This document shows, piece after piece, positions 1-15,000 of a stretch of 64,000 nt of DNA. Within the stretch, counting starts at the first letter, position 1. The number at the start of each line of letters is the position of its first letter. The position numbers were made by a program, and so were the translations under genes. Origin of the DNA: Silurus meridionalis. Its lineage: Eukaryota; Chordata; Actinopteri; Siluriformes; Siluridae. The stretch lies in contig NC_060896.1 in the NCBI RefSeq assembly GCF_014805685.1, forward strand, positions 11,763,889-11,827,888, in the 5' to 3' direction. The notes below the pieces were generated by a model. It saw nothing but the letters and a program-made list of their open reading frames with translations. It ran no database searches and was not told the origin of the DNA.

Positions 1-1292
1 CCATGAGAGGGGGCGGGGGGGCTGGGTGGGGGGTGAAAATTTTTTGCTGAGGCACTGGTGTTTTATATTTGCTCATTTCCACACATTCCTCAGTGTTAGA
101 GGAGGAGCAGGGATAAGGAAGGACTGCAGCTAATAAAATCCTTCCCCCTTATTAACACGCACACCACTCTTCAAAGATCCACCCTCTCTCTCAAGATCAG
201 GTCTGATGAAGCAGAGGCGGATTAATTAGAGTTAGGCCTGTAGTACACTTTTCTCTCGTTATAAAACCCTTCCTCTGCCCTATTATTGTTTTAATGGTAC
301 TTTTAAAGAAACTGTTAGAAAGGTCAGACTGGTCACACTGAACATATTTAGAACCAAAGAGAACAATTGAAACAGGGTGGGCTTGCTATCCTGCGGGTTT
401 TCCTTTTAAAACTGCTCAGATTTTAGTGAGATTTTCAAGTGGGCTTGAGCTGTACTTTAACCCAATGCCCTTGAAGAAGAGATGTGGGCAGTGTTTAATT
501 TGTAAAACATGAGGTATCAGAACACCAGAAAGATCCAGCTAGTAAACACAGACAAAAAGGGTTCTGGAACATGTCAACGCAACAGTGCTTGAAAAACTTT
601 GTGTAATAGAGTAATGTAATATGTAATATATCATGTAATATATTTGAATGACATCATAGACCTAGGGCAAATATTACTCAACTGTAGTTAAAAATAGTCA
701 ACTGCACATTTCCTGTGTAAATCTTCACACTGCATATTGTCATTTAAACATCAATGAAAAGAATCTTAGCCCCCTAATTATCCAAATTACGTTTTCTGTT
801 TTGTTCATGAAACAGTGATTCTGAAATATTTATTCATTTAAATGTGCAAACTGTGTGGTCAGAGATATAGATTTAATTAATAGAGATGCTGCAAACTCAT
901 TTAAAAGTACTAAAGCAATACTGAATTTGCTGTTGACATGTGAGCAGACATTTTGACATTATGTCATATGCACAATTTGCAGCTGAAGTCACTGTCTCAT
1001 CTTTCAAACAGGCATTGTTACACAGAGTTACACGCTTTATTCAGACACAGCTTAAAGAGTAATATGTCAGTGTGTCAAAATGACTGCACCTTTTTGGTCC
1101 TTAGTATCTATATGTGAAAAACCTATACATTAAGATGATTCATTCACAGCTTGTTAAATGCAGTAGTCATAAAATCACTTTAAATTAAGTGAAACAAGTT
1201 TTAGCATCCTAACTATTCAGTGACCAGATGTTTACAAGGGGGAGACAATATTTGCTTCAGCTGCACTCAGACAGGAAATGCCAACTCAAGGA

Positions 1293-1295
<3 letters not shown>

Positions 1296-1366
<71 letters not shown>
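1296..1366. repeat. (GT)n microsatellite
   Basis: An almost perfect GT dinucleotide tract of about 70 bases. It creates a spurious poly-Cys/Val open frame that should not be read as protein. Confidence 0.97.
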
Positions 1367-1369
<3 letters not shown>

Positions 1370-2805
1370 AGTCACAAATTGCAGCAATTAATCCATTCTG
1401 TGGTTGGCAGAGACGTCTTTAACACTGCACCACATTCCAAAGGCGTTCAAACTTAGGACATTGCTCCTCAGAGGCACCAGCTAACCCCTTCACACACCAC
1501 AGCTGTGTAACCCGTCTGTGCAACAGTGCGGAGCGCCCTATTTTTACAGTACGACATGCACAACTCTGCGATGGATTCCAGATCAGGAATTGAATGCATT
1601 TCTGTTTCACATCATTTCTCTGGAATGTTGCGCTGGTGCACAAGGCCCCAAGCGGAGCCGATGAATTCAAGGGAATTTTGAAGGATAGCTGATGGGATGC
1701 AGGCGCTGCTGGGGAGCGGGGTGCATCCGGAGCGCCGTGCGAGTCCTGCCGTTAATGACCCTCCATCAGGTTGCGTAAAGTGCTCGCTTAGCTCAGCTGG
1801 AACACCGTGCATCTGGTGCACACATTTCAGCCTCTTCGCACTCTTGTCACTCACGCACTGTCCACATAGTTGCATGATTATTTGTTGTTGTATAAATAAT
1901 TGTTTTTGAGGGTCAGTGAAAGGAAATTTCAGAGGCCGATTTCCAAGCCGAATGTGTTCTAAATTAGAAGAGCTTGTACGTGAACTCACAGATGAAAAAT
2001 ATAGTGATTAATGCATTCATTAATAGCCTACCTACAATGTGGAACAGTGTGTCCTTTTTTTGTATTATTCTGCTCTTTGGTTAATGAATAGGCCAGGGTG
2101 CTTTTGGACATACATCAAAGAAGCACTTTTTGGGAATGTACAGAATCTTCCACTTACATCACCGTTGACGTCTTTGGCCTTTGCGATGCAATCAACCAAT
2201 TGCAACCTTGACATAGTTGCATGAAAGAGATGTGGGGGTTTTGTTGTTCAGCTAATTGCACGATTTGTGGTTTGATACGTGATGTACTTTAAACTACCTA
2301 AAAACACACAACTATGCCAAAAAAAAAGACTTCAAAAGTCAGGTCATGACCGCACACCCAGTCATGATAACCAATGATAGCTGTTATGATTACTATTTGA
2401 GTACTTCTTGTTTTGACCCTTGTTAGAAGACTGTAAATCAAGGGAAAAATACCAGTCATATTTAAATGATTGGTAAATGACTATAAAAAATTTTTTTACG
2501 CAAACTGCATCATGTCTATTTATACAACAACACAGTGTAATTCTAAAATCTGATTGGTTCAGAGGTGATACATTTTTTTCATATATTAACAGCTATGTAG
2601 CTTTAAATGTTCTGAAGATATTTTGGCTGTAAGTTAAATCACAGGTTGATATTAATCATTCTAATACGCTATATTAAAAAAATAGTAGATAATTCACAAG
2701 GACTATTATGGCAAAACAATTTCACATAACCACATAACAACATATGTAAATGTTCAAACAATAAAGTATTAATTTCTGTCAACTTTAAACACGTATTTCT
2801 AAAAG

Positions 2806-3300
2806 TGTACATACACTATGAGGACAAAAGTATTGGGACACCTTTTCCAGCCATATGTGGTTGTTTCTCAAACTGTTACCACAACATTGTAGGCACACAA
2901 TTGTATAGGATATCTTTGAATGTGGTAGCATAAATCTTTTCTCTTTACTTGAACTAGATGATTTAAACCTGTTCTGCCATACCAATGTCATTGTGCACAA
3001 AAAGTGAGTTCCTTGAAGCTCCATTGTTTACATGGGTTAAAGTGGAAGATCTTGAGTGGCCTGATTTAGAGCTCTGACCTCAACCCTACTGTACAGTACA
3101 GTACCAGACTTTATTAACATCCTTATGCCTGAATCTCCACAAGCACACTGCATAATCAAGTGGAACATCTTCCCAGAAGAGTGGAGGCAATTATAACAGC
3201 AAATAAGGACTAAATGTGGAATAGGATGTATTAAAAGCACATATTTTACAAATCTCATGATCAGATTTCTGCAAACTTGTGTCAGCACAGTGTATATGTA
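2806..3300. mobile_element. Degraded Tc1-like non-autonomous repeat
   Basis: The left end reads like the fish terminal repeat family built around 'acaaaagtattgggacacc'. The internal part shares long similarity with 19650-19985, for example 'gtttacatgggtt(a/g)aagtggaagatctt' and 'tagagctctgac', so two copies of one dispersed family are in this window. No transposase frame survives. Assignment to the Tc1/mariner group is from the end sequence only. Confidence 0.55.
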
Positions 3301-5332
3301 CCATTTAAGAGGTATTTAGAAATTAGGAAATAGATAACAAATATAGTATGATGAAATGCTCCATTTGATTTATCAACAAACCCACATCCATTCTTAAAAT
3401 TGTAATTTAATTAATATAAATGCTCTATCAACCTAGAGCATCTTGGGTAACAATATGTACATGCAAGCAAATTAACAACCCGAGTCATTCAACACTACAT
3501 ATGTGCAAACTATTTCTCCATTGATAACTGTGTGACATTTCACCTATTTCAATCTGAACATCAAATTAAATTTCCTCATGTTATCTTAGAAATGAACCTC
3601 CGTCTAAATTTGCTGTCCAAGGTTTGTGAGTCTAAATGTGTGTTGATTATATTTAGATGTGGAACAATTTATTCTCTAATGGACACAATGTGTTGATGGA
3701 AAATATGAGTGTTAGAGGAACGCAATCATGTTGAATTTGAAGTACAACGGCAAGGTGTGAGATGTCCAACTATTAGAAGCTTGTGCTCTCACTTGATTAG
3801 TAACACATTTATTCATGCTTAGACTGTTAGAGTTTCAACAACCTAAGCTTTAAATCATGCAGTTAGAGAATGTCTCAAAAGAGCTACAAAACTAAAGAAA
3901 TAAAAGTCCAGAAATATAAAAAAAAATTTAAAGAAATGCATTTAAAATATTTCACAACAGGTGTTTTTCACAGCTTGCCACAAATGGCATTAACAGATAC
4001 CCTAAATGCATGAGAAACATGATAGACATAAAAATGTTACACCGTTAAACCATTTCTGAAAGTGAATTACAAAAGCTCACTTTTCTTCATGCGTGCAAAT
4101 GTTAGTTCTTGAAGCTGTTTCAATATCTCTTCTGTATAAACCTAATTCTAATATGATTCTAATTTCAAAACATGAAACACTGAAAAAAATCATAATATTT
4201 TATTTGCATTTTATCAATATTAATAAAGCAATTTTTATCATTGTCATTCTATGTACACACACCATACACCTAATTCTCTCACTGGTTTATAGAGACATCT
4301 GCTGGTAGTAATATCCCTGCAAAGTAGTTTTAAAAAGTATTTTTATTCACAAAACACTTAGATTAGATTTGGAAGGCTATGTGCAGGGCATTAGAGCTGT
4401 AAAATCAGTGCTGGGAAACTGCACTTTACACCATATATGCATGTTTGTGGTCTTAACTGCAATAACAAAAACTCAATAAATAGTAATAATAACTAGCAAT
4501 ATTCAAATAGCCATAATAATCAATATTACAGGCTACACAGAAGCTATATATAATCTAAAACTAAAGATTTCAGACACTTAAACAAAGATTAACATTTTAT
4601 TCTAATTTTAAGCAAATCTTTATAAAGAAAAAAAAACGGTCTCAATTGTGAACATTTTGTTAGTTTGATACAAACATGCATAATACTGTTTGTGAGAAAC
4701 ACATTTCCAAGGCACTGGTATCTTGTAAAGTTTTAAATAATACAACTACTCTGGTGTTATAACAGCTTAATATTCTAGTCCTCGTAAACACACTATTTAT
4801 AATAATGTGCCTCTGTAATATATTGTTTCTGTCAGTATGGAAAAAAAAAAAAGTTATTCTACAAAAAGTACAAAAACCAATTTTAGTGCCTTATTCATCC
4901 CTTTAAAACATTCTCTGTTTAACTGAAAAGGTCATGGGTTAGCATTAGCAATTTTAATGTTTTTGAAATGACTTGGTGAATGACAGTTTTTCCACTTTTA
5001 AAATGAACAATATTTGACATTTTAGTAATTTCTGTGCAAAATCTGTCATCACTTTGGCAAAAAAAAAATACAACTAAATCAACATTTTCGTGTAGAATAT
5101 GGTACATTACAAAAACAAATATATAAATCCCTTCGAACGAGCCAAAAAAGGGACGCAATGCCCTGCAATGTTACAGTACAACTGGAATGAAAACAGATAC
5201 AGTGAAAATTAGAGTCTACTATGCAGTCATACAGGGTGTTTTAGAGGTCCGTTTGGAATATGCCCCACTTGGCCAGTGTTTTCCCGTTTAGTAGTGGGTA
5301 GATGTACAAGAACACAGAACAGCAATGATGCC

Positions 5333-6760
5333 TCATTGGGTCTGAGCAGGCTTGTTTTTCTTCTCCTGCCAGTCCTTCTCTCTCAGACTTAGTTCTTTTT
5401 CTGTGAAGGCTGCAGGGCCCCAGTTGGTGATCTTCTGAGGGCCTTTTGGGCCTGAACAAATACACACATAAAAGAAAGTCAACGTGTGATCTTTCGGACT
5501 AATAAAATGTATAACTGATCAAAAGCACACCAGAGCATGGATTAAATAATCATAAAGAAAAGGCAAAAAGAAAAGCATTAAGTACAATAAGGATATTTAT
5601 AAACTTAACTTAATAGTAAGTACAATAATGTTTCTTTAATTCATATATACTTATTGTACTTATATACTTAGTAAAAAAGTACAGATTATTACCCGGCTGT
5701 ATAAGACGTATGAGTCCCTCATGATGAGCCACCTTGTCCTTCCAGCTTTTTGTGTTGTTTGCTGCGTCTTCCAGTTTCTTCATTACTTCCTGTTCATTAC
5801 GACACACAAGAACAAAGCAGTATAAAGTCAGACATTTAACTACACCAGGCCACTTGAGGGCGTTCCAAACAAAAATTTGGTAATGTCTTAGGACCATGTA
5901 GATGTTCTAAGGCTAAAATTCCCACACTGACTTCAACTGTATTGCTTGTTCTCAAAGACTTCAACTACAAATAAACTGCTTTTTCAATATTTCAACACCT
6001 GCATTGCCAGAATTACAATAAAGAAAAATGTTGGCAAGAGAATCCTCATATACAGTGGGATAAGTGAAACTGTGGTTTTATAGTAATTAAACAGTTAATT
6101 TAATCCCACAAAATCTTCACTGACACAAGCAAATGTCATGTTAACTTTTCCCGATCAAACTTGGTGGAAGTGTCGCTTCATAAAGTGTAATTTTTGCCAT
6201 CACTGATGCTTAATTGGTAATACGATAGCATAGGATTTTCTAATAATACAGTGTCTATCTGTAAGAGTGAGGTAACAAAAACTTAGACAATACCTCATAC
6301 TGTTCCAGAGCACTTTGCCTCTCTGTCTCCAGCCTCTCTAGCTGATGCATGGCTCCCTGCAGAGCAGCCTCCTTTTCCAGCCGTGCCCTCTCCAGCTCCT
6401 CCTTCTCAGCCTTTGTCTGAGAGATAGCCTGCTGCTGCTGCAGGTGAATCTGCTCCAGCTCTGTGCGCTTTGCTGCTTCTTCCTCCAGCAATCTGCATCA
6501 CACACACATGCCACACGCAGACCTGCTTTAGGGTCTGCTAGTCTTACTGTTTTTCTTTTGTTTAGCTAAATCTCCCTACATGATCAGTGTAGTATCTACA
6601 AATCCTGAGCAAGTGATAGCTGTATTTGAAAGAAATCTTCTAATAAATATAATTTCAGTAACCAATAAAATATTTAAATTGTCAGCATAAATTGAGTTTC
6701 AAATACTAACACTTGTTTTATGAAAGATTAACATTTGACACAAAAGCAAACAATGCACTC

Positions 6761-6838
<78 letters not shown>

Positions 6839-7854
6839 GTGGTGGGCGGTCGGGGCAGCAAAGCCTTCTCTGCTGGCCTAAACACTATCAGAAGTACTGA
6901 CCTACATTTGGAACCTAAATTTATATATTTGTTCCATGAAATTGTATTAATTTATTCCCACAGTTTGTTCTCTTCATTTCATAGCGTTTCTCTTGGCTGC
7001 ACTGCTTTCAGTACATGTAGGTGGATGTTACATTTCATCCTCTATGTGCTGCCATGTCAATCTAATCTGCCCAGGCCCTTCAAAGTCAATACTTTACCAT
7101 ACTTTACCATAGTCTCCTTAAGAATTAGCTCTGTTTCTTAAACCAATCAGATTTCATATTCGCCTCTCAGGGCCGGCTAGCTGGACCAGAGTAGCGTCAG
7201 CATTTTTCCGTCCTCTGATTGGTTGGTCCTTAAATATACATTTTCAAGAAAAGCTAGACATCGTGAGGAGGTCGGCCAACCCCGAAGATAGCTAGCTTGT
7301 CTCAGGCCGAGATATGGTTTGTTCTCCACTTCCAGACCAGTGAATACGAGCGGTACCACTGGCTTACAGCCTCTGAGGAGTGGTGTATAACCATGTATCT
7401 CTGGTGAGTAAGTTGGATTTTATTTCCTTTTTTAATGTTTTTGTCATGTTATTAGACAAATATTGATTCTGAACTACTCCAGATGATGTAGGTGCACAGT
7501 TGAGGTTGTAGTGTAGAGGTTTGGAGTCTTAACTGAGTTTCTTGCTTTAGTAAAATGGTATTCACCCTCCATATGTGAAATGCCTCTCTCTGTAATGCCA
7601 CACGTTGTTATATTGCGTTTTTGTATAGTATTTATGGTTTCTATAATATATATATATATATATATATATACTGTTCCATTATATATATATAATGTATATT
7701 CATAATACATTAACCTCAATCTTCCTTTATCTCCAACTGGGTCTTAAATTATCAATATTGTGTATTGTATAATAATGTTTTAAATTTTGATCTGTCATAC
7801 ACCGGTATAAACAACTACACTTTAGAAATATAATAATTGATAGGGCAAAATCCC

Positions 7855-7892
<38 letters not shown>

Positions 7893-8979
7893 AATTAAAT
7901 ATTTGAGCACTGTTAATTACCAACCTGCAAAACATAAAGAAAATATACTTTTGAGAAATGAGAAAGATCAGTAATAGAGTGCATAGATATGTATAGATTT
8001 GTTCCCCTGTGTATTTAAATATTCTTTCTGTCACCTTTTAACATGTACAATGCAACTAGGATGTAGTGGGGGTGTTTGGTAAAGTGCTGAGTTGGTAATA
8101 AGTCAGCACAAAACCAGGAAGACAGCAGGTCTGTGTCAGGTCAGACTGGGAACAACCATGCCCACATTGTCACGGTCTCTGTTACTTCCTCTCCACTGTG
8201 TATAAATTGTATTGGTGCTTAACATCACTAATAAAAGTTTGTTGTTGCCATGTGTTGTCTGTTTCCTTTGGTATGTATTTCTAAATCAAATAGCATATAT
8301 TATTTGATATGAGATACAATTTTATAAAATATATAACAAAACAAATATTTAAAAAGTACACCATCTTTTAAACTACACTTCTCTTGCTAGGACTAACAAT
8401 TAGATATCCATACATGATTTGTGTCCATTATTAACATCTTAGTAATAAATAATAAATCTAAATTATAATTCAGACAGCATTTTCTCAATTGAACAAGGGA
8501 ATTTCCACTGGGTTGTTTTTCCTGAAATGTTTTTGTCACACAAGGTCATATGTCTGTCTCTTTATCTAATTATTTGTGGAATTTAGCTAATCTAGGCAAA
8601 GAAAGTTGCAGTTTCTTCATTTATTTTTATAATGTGATTTATTTTAATATAAAGCATTTTTAATAACTATTGTTGTCATTGCCTGCATTGTCCCTTTTCC
8701 AATTGTGTATATATGGATACACAAAACACACACTATGTAATCAAAATAAAAAGAAAGAATTAAAGCATTTTCCCTAAACAAGAAGCAGCAATTTCTGAAA
8801 TCAGCGATCCAACACAGCGTTTGTCAAAGAAAAGTACCTAACTTGGTGTATAATATTTTCGATAGAGTGGAGCGAAAAACACCGACGTGACTGATATAGA
8901 ATCAGAAAAATCAATACTAGCACCATACTAGCATCTGATCAATTAGTCAGTCTGGTCAATCTAAATCAGTGCAACGATG

Positions 8980-9047
<68 letters not shown>

Positions 9048-12000
9048 TTATACTGCACCTCGAAAAACCCCTCTGTCAAGCTCCTGAAGTTTGCGGACGA
9101 CACTACAGTCATTGGCTTCAACCAGGAGACGAGTCTGCTTATAGACAGGAGGTTAAAGAGCTGGAGCTCAACAACCTAGAGCTCAACATGCTCAAAACAG
9201 TGGAGAAGATTGTGGACTTCAGGAGAAATCCCACAGTTTGGTCCAGCTACCAAATCAGACATCAAGAAACTACAGCGAAAGGTCAGGAATGCTAAAAGGA
9301 TTATAGGTGCAACACTGCCCAACCTTCAAGATCTTCACTCCTCCAGAGTAGAGAAAAGGGCTAAGAAAATCACATTGGGCCCCACACACTCAGCCCACTC
9401 ACTCTTCGAACTGTTGCCTTCTGGTCGGCGCTACAGAGCACCGTCCACCAGAACAGCTGGGCACAAAAACATATTTTTTCCCGCAGGCTTTACTAAGTCT
9501 TAACAATTTGGTCCCCTAGTGGTCTAGTGGTTAAGCTGCAGCACTCTCACCGCTGCGACCCGGGTTCGATCCCCGGTCAGGGAACCAACCCCAGCCACTC
9601 TCAGTGCTGGCCCCAAGCCCGGATAAATTGGGGAGGGTTGCGTTAGGAAGGGCATCCAGCGTAAAACATGTGCCAAATCAAACGTGCGGAGGATCCGCTG
9701 TGGCGACCCCTAACGGGAGAAGCCGAAAGAAAGTATACTAAGTCTTAACAATTCAAATATTTGTTATATTATGTCTGTACTTTCTCCTGCACTGGAAGCT
9801 CCTGTCACCAATTCAAATTCCTTGTGTGTGTAAACATACTTGGTAATAAAGCTATTTCTGATTCTGATTTCTGATTCTGATCATATACAGGTGAATCTTA
9901 ATAAATTAGAATGTCGTTAAAAAGTTCATTTATTTCAGTAATTCAACTCGAATTATGAAACTTATGTATTTAATAACTTCAATGCATACAGACTGAAGTA
10001 GTTTAAGTCTTTGCTTCTTGTAATTGTGATGATTTTGTAGTGTGGGTACCTGGCTTGTAGTTTGCGCACAATCTCTTCATCCTGCCTGGCCTGCCTTTCA
10101 TCCTCTAATGCCTCCTCCATGCGATGGTACATATCCTCCAGCTCCCGGACACGCTGCAGATACTGCTCTAGCTCACTGGACTTTTGTGCCACTTGTTCCT
10201 CCATCTGTAGCCTCACCTGAAACATGCACATAACTGTTACTACAGTTTACTTTTAAAACAAGTTATTGCTATTTAATTTCAACTATACAATCAGCTATTG
10301 AAGGTCTAGTTTGTAAGGGAAAGCAGTATTTGTTGCTAGAACTGCCCAGATCCTGTCTTAGCACAAGTTTTTAATGCTTTTACAGTTAGTTATAATGGCC
10401 ATTTACATATTTATATTAATTTATATATATATTTATATATTTTATTTATTCCCATTTTTATTTTCAATTTATAAAGAGTCTGGGAACTATTTTCTTTATG
10501 TTGCGCACTAACAGTAAACTGTGTGGAAAATGTAACAAAAACCCTGAGATACTATGTACAATGTAATCCAAATAAAATGTGTGCACAGGATACAGTTTTT
10601 GTTCATTCGATGTGCACTGCAATTTGCCAATGGCTCAAATGGTCAAGACTGAGTTGCTGTCTATTCCCAAAATATTTAGAATGACTTACTGAATAATATA
10701 ATTATCTTAATTAATAGTCATATTTATGGATTTAAATGGTATTTCCTGGTTTTCAGTGTATACTCTCCAATGTTGCATCTTATGCTTTTTTCAGTCTGTC
10801 AGACATTGAAACTACTCCCTATAGCTGACATCATGCAAATGATTGTGCGACATCATGTTTTCTGCAAAAGCCACACCAGTTGGGTAACTGCTGGATAACT
10901 TAAATAGTGCTTAATTCTGTACTTATGTCTAAGGTCTGAATGCTGATGCAGGCAAATTCAGTAAAATTCTTAATTTATATGATTTTGGTTTGGTTTCTGT
11001 GTCCGAAGCAAACTCCAGAAAACTTTACATGATCATCACAATGCAATACAGAATGCTCTTAACAAACAAAGAGGAGGTGAGAGTAAATAAACAGCAGACA
11101 GGAACTTCCACCATTTTCCACCCCCAACAATTCACACATTAACACTGGCAAATTGCTGTGGGGGAGGGTTGGCAGTAGGGATGTATGAGTTTCGGGGAGG
11201 GGGAGATTTGCAAACTGTAGCATTCTTAGCTAGAATAAATAAGAACCTTCAATATTTTAATGACTATTCTATGGGTCTTTGGTTTTCCTGTTGTCTGTTA
11301 TTATTTTACAATATAAACAGAATTCTTAGATATATTTTCATTAGAAAAGGTACAAATTTATCTGACCTTAAACAAAAAAATATGGCTCCAACCAGGTAAA
11401 CTGTTAAACTGACAAAGATAAATACACCATTTTATCACTATCATAGATTTGTCCATATGGTCTTCTCTATTAAAAACACATTTTTAATATGGTACAAGTT
11501 GTGTTACTTAGATGGTAATTGCACAACTCTTGTCTAATATTTTGTTAAACAATTCTGGAAACAGTTTATGCCTTTTATTGTGCATTTTTATATCCATGAA
11601 ATTACTAGTGCAGGGCAGCAATCATCCACCTCTTTTTGTGTTCTTTTTTTGCCAGAATAATAAATAAAAAAGGGATTTAAAATGTGTGTAATCTGAAATT
11701 TAAATTTATTTTACAGCATTCTTATCATTCCTTTCTTTCACAGTCTGTTTGCTTTGAGACAATGTCTGTTGTGAAAGCACTATAGAAACGCTATAGAAAT
11801 AAACTTTCATATTTTGTTATATATTATATAGTATTTTATCATTATTGTGTAAATATTAAAGTCACTTTACGAATAGATTTATTGGTATAAGCTTATATAG
11901 ATCTGCCATTTTTTTTTACCAAATGTACAGAATGTTTTTGTTGTTTTGAAGTAATGCTAAAGTGTCTGTCTGGGTGCGCATGTGAGTGAGGTTGTGAGTG

Positions 12001-15000
12001 CCTGTGTTTCTGGGCTGTTATCAATCATATCTGAGGGGCTGTTTTTGCTTCCACATTTCAGAGAACAACCGAAGAAAGGAGAAGTTATGGTTGAAATAAC
12101 TTCCTAAAATTGTACAAATAAGTAGCTAATGATACACATGGAAAAACCTACCTTGCAGTTCGCAGATGCTCAATTGTGCACACCTTTATATGAGAGCATG
12201 ACAATAGACAAATCACAGTTCTGGACTAAGAAGTTCTGGGCTTTTTCATTTGGGGAATTTCCAGTAACATGGTTATTTGCAAAACTAGCCCATACTAAAA
12301 AAGAGCAGCAGTGAAAACACTGAAAATGCAATGTGAAGTGTATTTAACTTCAGCTTAATAGTAGTTAAGTAATTGGTAGCAATAAAATAGTAAGAATTAG
12401 TAAAAACCATTTTCTCTTTCTCCATTTCAGCTTTGTAAATATCCTCCAGCTGGTTCTGGGTTTGCAGGCGCCTGCTTTCCTCCGTAGCTGCTGTGGCTGC
12501 TGCCTCCTCCAGTTTCTGGTCAACAGTGACAGATAATGACAAGCTTTAATTTATATAATATATAGTTTTACGGCGATAGGAATGCAAGCGGTGCTATTTT
12601 ATGCTTACAATGAATGTAATGAATGTTTTTTTTAGTCATGAGATTAAAAAATAAGGACTCCATTCAAATGAATGGACTGATTTTCTTTTTTGCTTTGCTG
12701 ATAATGACAATAGTGACAATCTTTAAGCTTTTTTTTTTTTACCTTATTAGCTTCAAGAAAGACTAAAAGAGAGACTTGTAAAGGAACAACTGTTTATAGC
12801 TGTTATAATATAAGTGGTTACAGTAATTAACTTTGTAAGGGGCACGTCACTATATTAAATGCTTATAAATAGAGTACAAACATGTTGTTTCTTAATAAAT
12901 ATACAAGATTAGTGCAAATTGCTGTGGTACAAGAGGAACAAAACATTTCAAGATGTGCTCTAAATAAAATAATAAAATAGAGTAGAAAACAGTAAATGGT
13001 TAGGGGGAAAACTGTTAAATCTGTAGTAATACTTAAAGACAACATGTGTATGTGCTATTATCTTTCATGCAGAAGACACTAGAAGTAATTTTTTATATAA
13101 GGGCTGGGATATTTTCATAAATTTGCATGATGTCACAAATTAGCAGGCTGTTACGAGCTTCCCTAATAAATTTCATAAGTTCGCATCCAACCTTTTAACT
13201 CAGTGTTTGCTGAGCTGTAAAAAAAATATAAATCATGAGTTCAGTGCACAATGTATCAGTATTTGTATGAGTGTACATTAGATTTTTATACTGCTGAAAT
13301 AGGACACTTTAATATGCTTATCTTGTCTGCATACATGTCAAGTAGGTAAGTTAGAAGGTTTAGTAAGTTTGCTCCTTACAGGTACTTGCAATTAAAAAGA
13401 CAACCCAGCAGGTTGCTCCTAAGAGATGATCATTAGACCATTAAAGAGCATAAAGCACAACAGAGACAGGTATTAAAAGTGGGCAGGGGAAAACCACAAG
13501 AGTAATAAACCAGCATGCAACACACAGCTTAGCCTGCAATAAATCCAAACACATTAGGTCTTCTCACTAAACTTAACACACACAACACACACAACACATA
13601 ACAAGATTTTATATTATTTTTTTTTACAGTTTTTAACTGAGGTTGTCCTGTTCAAATGACTACCTGTTCATGCAAGGGCTAAAAACAAACATAACTGCTG
13701 CACAGCTACAAGGAACTCCACTACTACTTGTTGTTTCACAATGCACAGCAAGCAGGAAATATTCTCTGTAACATTTAACAGGTCAAGCCGTGAAATCATA
13801 TAGCCATGACAAGCACACTTACTTCTTTAATTTAGTGTTATTGGAACTGGAAAAACATAGCTTTGGTCAGTAAAGCCATGAGGGCAACCTAATGCAGCTG
13901 TCACTTCTTTCTCACCTCCCATTATTCACAAACACGTGTCAGGGTGACACTCTTCCTTCAAGTGCCATTTCCCAGGGTAGTGTGAGATATCTCAGGTGTG
14001 ACAGCTGAGACACAAGGCAGGTACTGTGTATCGGAATGAGAACTGCAGGCATGTGTTAAGCCTGGATAGCTCTCTCCTGGTACACTTATTGTTCTAAACT
14101 CTGTAAGGGGCAAGTGGGGCAGTCAGTAGATATCAATGGCATATTGTTTTCCATTCTCACTGTAGCCCTGGTTCACTCAGGGCCAGACAAAGGGAACTTG
14201 TTGTCAGAGCAAGTCACACTGCCTGTAGCAGTAGCAGTCTACCAGAATTCTTAAATGTTGTGTAATAGAAGTGTTGTTCAGTGTATACTAGATTCTGATG
14301 AGTCACAGCAACATTGTATAGTAATTTATAACAGCTCTGGTGATTGTGTTGACTGTTGAGCTAAACGGAGTGCAAATTGTATTCTCTTCCTGTCATCCCA
14401 AGAGAGAACCATGAATCTTGGTGCATTTTGTTAACCGAAAACCCACACATAATTGAACTGCTTACCTAATGTATTAGCACTTCAGTTTGACTAGAAAATA
14501 GAAACACCCTCCATTACCCCCCCTCTTATGTCCACTCTCTTGTACATTAACTAACCAAGTTTTCTTAATGCTTAACTTGTATGTTTTGTGTAAATGTTTG
14601 TGATTTTGTCATATAAGAATGCATGAAGGAGTAAAAAAGAAAAACAGTTTGATTCACTTTCAAATCAGACTGAATAAGCAATATAGTAAACTAAAGTGTC
14701 GAAGGGTTCATGTATTGCATCACAAATGAAAGTGCCCTTCTTCAGAAATGGCAGGCGGTATCCAAAACAGGAACTGTCCCTGTTTTGCACATATTCAGGC
14801 AGCCATGTATATTTACACAGGAACTCTCAGTGGGTTACTAGCGCATGTACATGCACACTAAAATCCAATCAGTGTTTTACTTTGGTAGTTACAAGATCTT
14901 TTAAATGGTCATAATAAATAATAAATGGTCACGTTATATATTATAATACAGATAAAAAAACATACAAATTCATAAGATCAAATAAACACAATATAAATGT

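Larger units (their letters stand above)
1..5332. other. Non-coding 3' flank of SWAP70
   Basis: I find no convincing coding exon on either strand here. The open frames are short, not conserved in appearance and often cross microsatellites. The stretch holds a (GT)n tract near 1.3 kb, a degraded DNA-transposon-like repeat at about 2.8-3.3 kb, and otherwise AT-rich sequence. The SWAP70 3' untranslated region must occupy part of its right end, but I could not place the polyadenylation site with confidence. Confidence 0.6.

Noticed and set aside
6713..7141. 142-aa plus-strand frame
   Set aside because: Its first third is poly Tyr-Ile from a TA microsatellite and the rest is repeat DNA.
9509..9585. 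tRNA-Glu gene
   Set aside because: The tRNA-like part is the head of a SINE with a repeat body, a shared LINE tail and target duplications; the same holds at 60963.
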